A stretch of DNA of 16,234 nucleotides from an uncultured Gammaproteobacteria bacterium (GTDB lineage: Bacteria; Pseudomonadota; Gammaproteobacteria; Pseudomonadales; Azotimanducaceae_A), in the NCBI GenBank assembly GCA_913049565.1, contig CAJWZG010000036.1:1-16234 (forward strand), read 5' to 3'. The notes below the pieces were generated by a model that was not told the origin of the DNA, searched no databases, and saw nothing but the letters and a program-made list of their open reading frames with translations. Below, piece by piece: positions 7,691-13,018 of this stretch (positions are counted from its first letter, which is position 1; the number at the start of each line of letters is the position of its first letter). Position numbers and translations under genes: made by a program.

Positions 7691-8511
7691 GAGGAGGGTG
7701 GCCGCAAACGGATCAATCCTTCTTGGACCGTTGAAGCCAGTAGTTCCCCTGACCGAGAAAAAATCGTTCCTCGAGCAAAACCTCTGGCTTGCGATGCACT
7801 GGGTGAATCAATCGCATACAAAAGCCATTGGTTGAGTTCAAGCGGTCGGTGAAACCACATAGCATGATCAAGGCTAGCTACCTGCATATGCTCGCGTTGA
7901 AACCTGCCCCGATGCGGTAGCCGGGCTGTACCGATCAACACATTGTCCGATTCAAACACGAGCAAACAGGCAGTAATCAAAGGATCGCTCGGCACGGTGC
8001 CCGTTGGTTTAAACCAAACAAACTGCTCGGGAGGTTGGGGGCTGTCCGATTGTAGACGCCGGAACTCATGCCGCCACGTGACAAAGGGTTCCTCAAACAG
8101 CGCTGGGGGAATTTTTTCTTCGGGCGGCGGCTGCAGGGCTGGCATAGTCGCCTGATGATCAAGACCCGATTCAACGATCTGAAACGACGCATCCATACTG
8201 AATATTACTTCGCCACGCTGAGTCACAAGGATTCGCCGGGTAGCAAAAGACTTGCCATCTCTAGCGCGCTCAACGCGGATCACGGCCGGGACTTTAGGAT
8301 CCCCAGGGCGCAGGAAATATCCATGCAGAGAATGCACCGTTAGCTGAGCAGGTACTGTTCGGCCACCAGCCATCAAAGCTTGAGCCATAATCTGGCCACC
8401 ATACAGGCGCCCTTGCCGCCCCTTAGGATGCTGGGCCCTGAAAATATTCTCCTCGATTTGCTCCAAGTCTAGTAACCGCAGCAGCTCGTCTAGCTTGGCG
8501 CCCCCGGCCAT
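7687..8511 (-). CDS. tesB: Acyl-CoA thioesterase II
   Basis: A 274-residue double hot-dog thioesterase that follows E. coli TesB closely along its length (286 residues there). Matches include LYGGQIMAQAL (36-46), HSLHGYFLRPGDPKVP (60-75), DHAMWFHRPLELNQWLLYAIDS (215-236, in outline) and STVQEGLIR (260-268). The catalytic triad of E. coli TesB (Asp204, Thr228, Gln278) maps to Asp189, Ser213 and Gln263, so the Thr is replaced by Ser, a conservative change. The enzyme hydrolyses acyl-CoAs to free acid and CoA in the cytoplasm. An unrecognised gene ends 27 bp upstream on the same strand and is probably cotranscribed. Confidence 0.93.
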   Translation of the reverse strand: MAGGAKLDELLRLLDLEQIEENIFRAQHPKGRQGRLYGGQIMAQALMAGGRTVPAQLTVHSLHGYFLRPGDPKVPAVIRVERARDGKSFATRRILVTQRGEVIFSMDASFQIVESGLDHQATMPALQPPPEEKIPPALFEEPFVTWRHEFRRLQSDSPQPPEQFVWFKPTGTVPSDPLITACLLVFESDNVLIGTARLPHRGRFQREHMQVASLDHAMWFHRPLELNQWLLYAIDSPSASQARGFARGTIFSRSGELLASTVQEGLIRLRPPSS

Positions 8512-8538
8512 CAGCGACAGTCCCGTTTGATCCGTTGA

Positions 8539-8955
8539 TCAGTCGACACAGTAAGGACCATACAGTGGGTGATCTTCTAAGCTGCGCCGTCTGGCACGCA
8601 AATCAACAATGTCGGGATAATTCCAGAGTAAATTCACTGACAGATCTGCCTGATCTATCGGATTGCTCAACGCGTCGATCATGACCTCAGCATCTTCTTC
8701 TATCCATAAGTCTTGAGGTATCGCGCAAAGCATTTCCATCACCGCTTTAACAACCTCGTCATCAGTCGTTCGCTCTGCAGCACACTGCAAAGCCCACTGC
8801 CATATCGCCGCGCTTTCTAACTTAAGTTGCTGCCAAGACTGCAACTTTGTAACAATCTCGGTTCGCTCCAAAATGCTCATCTTCTTTTTACCTTTTCGCT
8901 TTTTCGCTTTTTCGCTTTTTCGCTTCTGGCAGAATTCAGCCAAAGTTTCGTTCAT
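8539..8955 (-). CDS. Hypothetical protein with basic, repeat-encoded N-terminus
   Basis: I do not recognise this protein. From the ATG at 8955 it has 138 residues: a short leader, a very basic low-complexity stretch KRKSEKAKKRKGKKK, then an acidic helical domain ending with NYPDIVDLRARRRSLEDHPLYGPYCVD in outline. The basic stretch is encoded by an 8-bp tandem repeat (8893-8925) read through all three phases. Other possible starts are TTG at 8976, which lies inside a perfect dyad, and ATG at 8880, directly after the repeat, which would give a 113-residue protein beginning MSILERTEIV with AAAGG about ten bases upstream. The 8880 start would place the repeat in the leader. The gene lies 27 bp upstream of tesB on the same strand. 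Confidence 0.6.
   Translation of the reverse strand: MNETLAEFCQKRKSEKAKKRKGKKKMSILERTEIVTKLQSWQQLKLESAAIWQWALQCAAERTTDDEVVKAVMEMLCAIPQDLWIEEDAEVMIDALSNPIDQADLSVNLLWNYPDIVDLRARRRSLEDHPLYGPYCVD
8893..8925. repeat. 8-bp tandem repeat, about four copies
   Basis: Three perfect CGCTTTTT units (8897-8920) are flanked by a partial unit on each side, giving about 33 bp of period 8. On the minus strand this reads GCGAAAAA and lies at the 5' end of the hypothetical gene. Because 8 is not a multiple of 3, any change in copy number would shift the frame of a start upstream of it. Confidence 0.9.
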
Positions 8956-8973
8956 AGCGGGCAATGCGCTTTC

Positions 8974-8988
8974 CAAGGCTCAGCCTTG
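8974..8988. promoter_or_regulatory. Perfect 7-bp inverted repeat with 1-bp centre; possible operator
   Basis: CAAGGCT and AGCCTTG are exact inverted copies around a single base. The centre is too short for an RNA loop, so a protein-binding operator is more likely than a terminator. It lies in the divergent region between the hypothetical/tesB unit and the Notum-like lipoprotein gene. A second perfect palindrome, GCCTGCAGGC, follows at 8996-9005. Confidence 0.35.
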
Positions 8989-9013
8989 CGAATATGCCTG
9001 CAGGCGGGATACT
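8986..9013 (+). promoter_or_regulatory. Possible promoter for the pectinacetylesterase-like gene
   Basis: TTGCGA (8986-8991) and GATACT (9008-9013), 16 bp apart, each match consensus at four positions. The start site would fall near 9020, leaving about 29 bases before the ATG and the AGGGA at 9040. The two dyads at 8974-8988 and 8996-9005 overlap the -35 box and the spacer. Weak evidence. Confidence 0.3.
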
Positions 9014-9048
9014 TGTCCCTATTCTACTGACTAACAGCTAGGGAACCT

Positions 9049-10245
9049 ATGCAATCCATACAATTCACCGCGTTTTTCGCGGCCGTCCTCGCAACAACAG
9101 CGCTCGCTGGATGCCAGCAAGAACAGCCGGCTAGCGACCAGGCAACCTCAACGATGGTCGCAGTCAGCAACACAAGCGCTACAACCCAGCCAACCGTTGA
9201 GTGGAAGCAAATTTTACCTGAGGGCAAAACCACCTGTTCCGACGGATCGCCTTACGCTTTCTATATCCGCTCAGGTGATCCTGAAAAGTTATTGGTTTAC
9301 CTCCAAGGAGGCGGCGCATGCTGGTTCCGACAAAACTGCGACCCAGAGATGAGCCCAAGCTACAGCATTCGCGTCGGCGATATTCGCCGAGCGAATTTCG
9401 GCATCTTCAATCTTGATAACGAGGCAAACCCATTTAAAGACTTTACAACTGTTTTCGCCCCCTACTGCACTGGTGACGTACACATAGGGGCCAGTGACAC
9501 CGTCTATCCGCCAGTGGAGGACGGACAAACTGACTTGATCCTGCGCCATCAGGGTCGCGCCAATGTTGAATCCGTACTGCAGTGGACTTACGCAAACGTC
9601 ACGTCTCCAGAACAAATTTTTGTTACTGGCTCATCAGACGGTGCCATGCCCTCACCTTTGTATACGTCACTAATCGCCGATCGCTATCCAAGTGCGCGTA
9701 TCGCGCAACTTGGCGACGGAGCTGGCGGTTACCGTGCCATCAACAATTCAGCCCGCCCCCATGAGCAGTGGGGCACGTTTAACTTCATTACCGGCGAAAA
9801 AGGCTTTGGTGATCTGGTTAGCGCAACGATGACGTACGAGTCACTGTACATAGCGGCAGCAAAAGCGCACCCGGAAATCATTTTTGCCGAGTTCGATAAC
9901 GCCGAGGACGCGGTACAAAAGCGCTTTCTGAGCCTATCAGGACAAACAACACAATCACTGCAAAAGGCCATCGAAGCGAACCAAGCCGACATACGCCGCG
10001 AGGTGGACAACTTTCGTCACTATATCGCGGGAGGCTCGGGTCATACCGTACTGGGACGGCCTGAATTTTACACGTTGGCATCGAATGGTGTAAGCATCCG
10101 CGATTGGGTAGCCGATCTTGCCGCTTTTCAAAACGTGGATAACGTGACCTGCCAGCAATGCGCCACTGAGTCCTTCGCCGTTGCAGCTGGCTCCGCGCCG
10201 GACCCGTTAGCGGCCCCGGCCAGCCCCATCAACGAGTCAGAGTAA
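9049..10245 (+). CDS. Pectinacetylesterase/Notum-like lipoprotein hydrolase
   Basis: A 398-residue predicted lipoprotein: hydrophobic signal, lipobox LAGC with Cys22, then a Ser/Thr/Gln-rich linker to about residue 48. The rest follows the pectinacetylesterase/Notum family of alpha/beta hydrolases: YLQGGGACW (84-92, oxyanion region), PYCTGDVHIG (138-147), the nucleophile elbow VTGSSDGAM (192-200) with Ser196, AEDAVQ with probable acid Asp287, and GSGHTVLGRPEFY (329-341) with His332. The triad is therefore complete, but the elbow reads S-D-G where S-A-G-G is usual. The likely activity is carboxylester hydrolysis on an extracellular or periplasmic substrate; pectin itself is not implied. AGGGA at 9040 supports the start. 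ArfB follows, either overlapping its stop by one base or 17 bases later. Confidence 0.8.
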   Translation: MQSIQFTAFFAAVLATTALAGCQQEQPASDQATSTMVAVSNTSATTQPTVEWKQILPEGKTTCSDGSPYAFYIRSGDPEKLLVYLQGGGACWFRQNCDPEMSPSYSIRVGDIRRANFGIFNLDNEANPFKDFTTVFAPYCTGDVHIGASDTVYPPVEDGQTDLILRHQGRANVESVLQWTYANVTSPEQIFVTGSSDGAMPSPLYTSLIADRYPSARIAQLGDGAGGYRAINNSARPHEQWGTFNFITGEKGFGDLVSATMTYESLYIAAAKAHPEIIFAEFDNAEDAVQKRFLSLSGQTTQSLQKAIEANQADIRREVDNFRHYIAGGSGHTVLGRPEFYTLASNGVSIRDWVADLAAFQNVDNVTCQQCATESFAVAAGSAPDPLAAPASPINESE

Positions 10246-10262
10246 TGCGCAGGGCTTTAGAG

Positions 10263-10679
10263 ATGAGCGCCAAGACCTCAAAAAGCCTGCCGGACCAAGC
10301 CTGTGAATTTCGTTTTGTGCACAGCTCAGGGCCCGGTGGTCAGCACGTCAATAAAACATCGACGGCAGTAGAACTTCGTATTGACGTCAGTTTATTACTG
10401 CTGGATAGCTATAGCCTGCGAAGACTTAAGGCACTGCAAGCGAATCGCATTAGCAAAGAGGGTGTGCTGGTTATTCAGGCAAGCAGTCATAGGTCGCAGC
10501 TAAAAAATCGTCAACAAGCCGTTGAGCGCGCAGAGGCGATGATTGCAGAAGCGAAAGTTCGCCCGAAGGCGAGAGTCGCCACAAAGCCTACTTTGTCATC
10601 GAAACGACGCCGGGTAGAAAAGAAGAAAAAACACGCAAGCACAAAGAAGCAGCGCCAAAAACCAGGCTGGGAGGCTTAG
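10263..10679 (+). CDS. arfB: Peptidyl-tRNA hydrolase / ribosome rescue factor ArfB
   Basis: A small class-I release-factor-like protein with the catalytic GGQ motif in HSSGPGGQHVNKTSTAVELRID (in outline) and a long basic tail (RPKARVATKP...SSKRRRVEKKKKH region) that in ArfB enters the empty mRNA channel of stalled ribosomes. It frees nascent chains from ribosomes that lack a stop codon. From the ATG at 10263, preceded by AGGG with eight bases of spacing, the protein has 138 residues and its GGQ falls at 25-27, close to the E. coli position. An upstream ATG at 10245 overlaps the previous stop (TAATG) and would add six residues, which would suggest translational coupling. Its stop lies three bases from that of the convergent dsbA. 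Confidence 0.92.
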   Translation: MSAKTSKSLPDQACEFRFVHSSGPGGQHVNKTSTAVELRIDVSLLLLDSYSLRRLKALQANRISKEGVLVIQASSHRSQLKNRQQAVERAEAMIAEAKVRPKARVATKPTLSSKRRRVEKKKKHASTKKQRQKPGWEA

Positions 10680-10682
10680 GTT

Positions 10683-11336
10683 CTAGTTGTCTGCTAGCTC
10701 TCGCTGTACGAGAAAATCGACCACTTCCAGCATGCCTTGATTGGAGCCCGCCATTCTACCGTCCACACGGTACTTACCGTTAACAATCATGGTGGGTACG
10801 CCTGTTACGCCGAAAGCGCGACTTTTCGCATCGGCTTGCATTACTCGACTACGAACAAAAAACGAGTCGAATGCCCTTTTAAATTCATCCTTAGACACCT
10901 CAGCGTACTCACTGAACAATGCCGCCATTTGGTCCTCATCACGAAGATTCCTCGGTTGAACGTGAATGGCTTCAAACAGGGCAGGGTGCATCTGCTCCGC
11001 CACTCCCAGAATGTCTGCCGTATAGAAGGCTTGGGCCATCAACGCCCAATCAGGTGAAAATACTGCAGGCACACGGGTGAATACAGCCTGCTCTGCCTTG
11101 GTTTGTTCCCATTGATGCAAAAAAGGATCAAAGCTGTAACAGTGACCGCACAAATAGGAAAAGACTTCGGTCACTTCTACTTGCCGAGGCTGTTCGGCTT
11201 CCAAGCCCGTCTTCACGGGAACCTCGATTACGTCGTAATGCACGCCTTCAACAAAAGCCTCACTAGCGCTCGCTGAAGCGACTAGCGCATTGAGGATTAG
11301 CAAAAATGACCACGTAAGAGTTCTTCGAAATCGCAT
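10683..11336 (-). CDS. dsbA: Periplasmic thiol:disulfide oxidoreductase DsbA
   Basis: A 217-residue protein with a signal peptide (hydrophobic core about 8-22, cut near ASA/SEA) and a thioredoxin fold with the DsbA helical insertion. The active site is FSYLCGHCYSFDP with Cys63 and Cys66; the cis-proline loop is TGVPTMIVNGKYRV with Pro181. The central dipeptide is Gly-His rather than the Pro-His of E. coli DsbA. The protein introduces disulfides into exported proteins; its partner DsbB is not in the window. It lies 27 bp downstream of the cytochrome c4 gene on the same strand, a neighbourhood shared with Pseudomonas. AAGGA is placed seven bases before the ATG. Confidence 0.92.
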   Translation of the reverse strand: MRFRRTLTWSFLLILNALVASASASEAFVEGVHYDVIEVPVKTGLEAEQPRQVEVTEVFSYLCGHCYSFDPFLHQWEQTKAEQAVFTRVPAVFSPDWALMAQAFYTADILGVAEQMHPALFEAIHVQPRNLRDEDQMAALFSEYAEVSKDEFKRAFDSFFVRSRVMQADAKSRAFGVTGVPTMIVNGKYRVDGRMAGSNQGMLEVVDFLVQRELADN

Positions 11337-11363
11337 GTGCCGATCCTTCGTCCGAAACCGAGC

Positions 11364-12011
11364 CTAGTTTAGGCCGCTGATGTAGTCTGACAAGACCACT
11401 ATTTCACGATCTGAGAGCCCTCTAGAGACTCCTCGCATCATGCCGCCGTATTCTTCATCAGATCTGCGCTCGCCCTCACGATAAGCGATAAGCTGAGCAG
11501 CGGTATAGGCGGCCGACTGCCCACTAATTCGTGGAAACCCCGCTTGTGCATTGCCGGCACCGCCTGGCCCATGACATGAGCTGCATGCCGCAACGCCTTT
11601 CTTTGCGATACCGCCTTTGTAAATGCGCTTGGCCAGCTCGACGTCAGCATCGCTACCCACCGCTTCGCCTGTTTTAGCAGGGAGGCTCGCGTAGTAGGCC
11701 GCCAAGTCGTCTAAATCTTGCTCTGATTTACCGATTAGTTGCGCAGTCATCAGTGCCACGTCGCGCTCGCCGGATTGGAACATGTTGAGTTGGCGAGCCA
11801 AATAGCGCTCGTTTTGACCAGCTAACTGGGGGTAAGAGGAGTCTATTGCGGTGGCTCCATCTTGACCGTGGCAGGAAGCACACACCATGGACTGGGCCTT
11901 ACCCGCCGCTGCATCACCCACAGCATATGCCTGTGATCCAAGGGCGCTGGACAATACAAACAACAATGCGGACTGAACTAATCGTTTTGCATCAACTATG
12001 CGAACACTCAT
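11364..12011 (-). CDS. Diheme cytochrome c4
   Basis: A 215-residue secreted protein of two similar monoheme domains. The signal peptide ends at AYA30. The heme sites are CASCH (44-48) and CSSCH (143-147), each followed by a Gly-rich loop. Likely distal Met ligands are Met88 in the first half and Met191 or Met192 in GGMMRGVSRGLSD of the second. The length and spacing are those of cytochrome c4, a periplasmic or membrane-associated electron carrier to terminal oxidases. AGGG lies nine bases before the ATG. The gene leads a two-gene unit with dsbA; periplasmic disulfide chemistry and cytochrome c maturation are functionally linked. Confidence 0.93.
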   Translation of the reverse strand: MSVRIVDAKRLVQSALLFVLSSALGSQAYAVGDAAAGKAQSMVCASCHGQDGATAIDSSYPQLAGQNERYLARQLNMFQSGERDVALMTAQLIGKSEQDLDDLAAYYASLPAKTGEAVGSDADVELAKRIYKGGIAKKGVAACSSCHGPGGAGNAQAGFPRISGQSAAYTAAQLIAYREGERRSDEEYGGMMRGVSRGLSDREIVVLSDYISGLN

Positions 12012-12324
12012 TTACGTTTTCCCTAATTCACTCGTACTCATCTAGCCTCACACCAAACAGCACGCGACCAAGTTAAGCATTGCAATAAAAGTCTCTAGCG
12101 AAGGCTGCGATTAAAACCCGCGATGTCGCTGCTAGCGCGATGTCCCGTAAGAAACCTCAGGTTGGAATCAAACTATTAGCGCTCCTACAGACTGCTATTG
12201 ACGCTTTCTGAAAGGTTGTTTCGCCAGCGGTGATACACTCCCGACTTCGCACTCACTGAATAATCAGTTTGTGAGCATCATTTGCGTCCAAGCGCGCCGA
12301 CCAAGCTGCGAGATTATATACAAG
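12012..12324. other. Divergent intergenic region between cytochrome c4 and engB
   Basis: About 313 bp without a credible gene. It must hold the promoters for the cytochrome c4/dsbA unit and for engB. I see a TTGACG at 12198 but no well-spaced -10 box. A 9-bp direct repeat, CGCGATGTC, occurs at 12119-12127 and 12136-12144. A GTG-initiated in-frame extension of engB covers 12271-12324 but lacks similarity to the family. No tRNA or clear hairpin-plus-T-tract is present. Confidence 0.6.
12119..12144. repeat. 9-bp direct repeat CGCGATGTC, 17 bp apart
   Basis: Two exact copies at 12119-12127 and 12136-12144 in the cytochrome c4/engB divergent region. A 17-bp centre-to-centre distance is somewhat more than one helical turn. 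It might be a regulator site or chance. Confidence 0.5.
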
Positions 12325-12984
12325 ATGACCGAGAATGTGTCTCCGCCAGAGCGTCTGGAAGCAACCTTTTTAACCAGCGCTCCTGACCTAAAACGCTGCC
12401 CACCCCTCGCCGGGTCGGAGGTAGCCTTTGCTGGTCGCTCCAATGCTGGCAAGTCTTCGGTACTGAACCAGCTAACTGGCAATCGACGCACCGCCAAAGT
12501 CAGCAAAACCCCTGGGCGTACCCAGTTAATGAATTTTTTTGACATTCGCACCGGCGGTCGGCTAGTGGATCTCCCGGGCTACGGGTACGCCAAAGCCGGC
12601 AAAGAAGCGCAAAAAAATTGGCAAAAAGCCGTCAATAACTTCCTTTCCTACCGGGATTCCCTCGCAGCTATTGTCTTAGTGATGGATATTCGGCATCCCA
12701 ACCAAAGCTTCGACAAAGAGTTATTGAACTGGGCAGGTGCAAGCGATCTGCCCATCCATGTTCTGCTAAACAAGTCAGACAAACTGAGTTTCAGTGCTCA
12801 GAAACAGGTGGTTCAGCAGCTTCGTAGCCTTTATAAGTGCCATCCAACAGCGACCTTTCAAAGTTTTTCAGCGGCGCGAGGCGACGGCAAACCAGAGCTC
12901 ATACTGCGTCTATTGGGTTGGTTGCAAGAACCGGAAGCACCGGCGGTCTCCGTACCCAGCACAGACGATCTGGGCTCAAGTTAA
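12325..12984 (+). CDS. engB: Ribosome biogenesis GTP-binding protein EngB (YihA/YsxC)
   Basis: A 219-residue P-loop GTPase of the TrmE-Era-EngA-EngB branch, close to E. coli YihA (210 residues). G1 is GRSNAGKSS, the switch I region reads SKTPGRTQLMNFF with the G2 Thr, G3 is DLPGYGYA, G4 is NKSDK, and G5 is the SFSAARG region. LEATFLTSAPDLKRCP at the start matches the family N-terminus, which supports the ATG at 12325; a GTG at 12271 would add 18 residues without similarity. The protein assists large-subunit ribosome assembly in the cytoplasm. It converges on polA with a 34-bp gap, as in enterobacteria and pseudomonads. Confidence 0.94.
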   Translation: MTENVSPPERLEATFLTSAPDLKRCPPLAGSEVAFAGRSNAGKSSVLNQLTGNRRTAKVSKTPGRTQLMNFFDIRTGGRLVDLPGYGYAKAGKEAQKNWQKAVNNFLSYRDSLAAIVLVMDIRHPNQSFDKELLNWAGASDLPIHVLLNKSDKLSFSAQKQVVQQLRSLYKCHPTATFQSFSAARGDGKPELILRLLGWLQEPEAPAVSVPSTDDLGSS

Positions 12985-13018
12985 CAACGGACGCGAACCT
13001 AACTTGGGCCTGACTAGC

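Noticed and set aside
8893..8925. Short tandem repeat as a CRISPR-like array
   Set aside because: The units are 8 bp and directly adjacent, with no spacers.
12204..12214. CTTTC-T-GAAAG palindrome as a hairpin
   Set aside because: A one-base centre cannot form a loop, and the stem is short and A/T-rich; treated as chance.
12198..12239. TTGACG and TACACT as an engB promoter
   Set aside because: The spacing is 30 bp, far from 16-18, so the boxes cannot work together.
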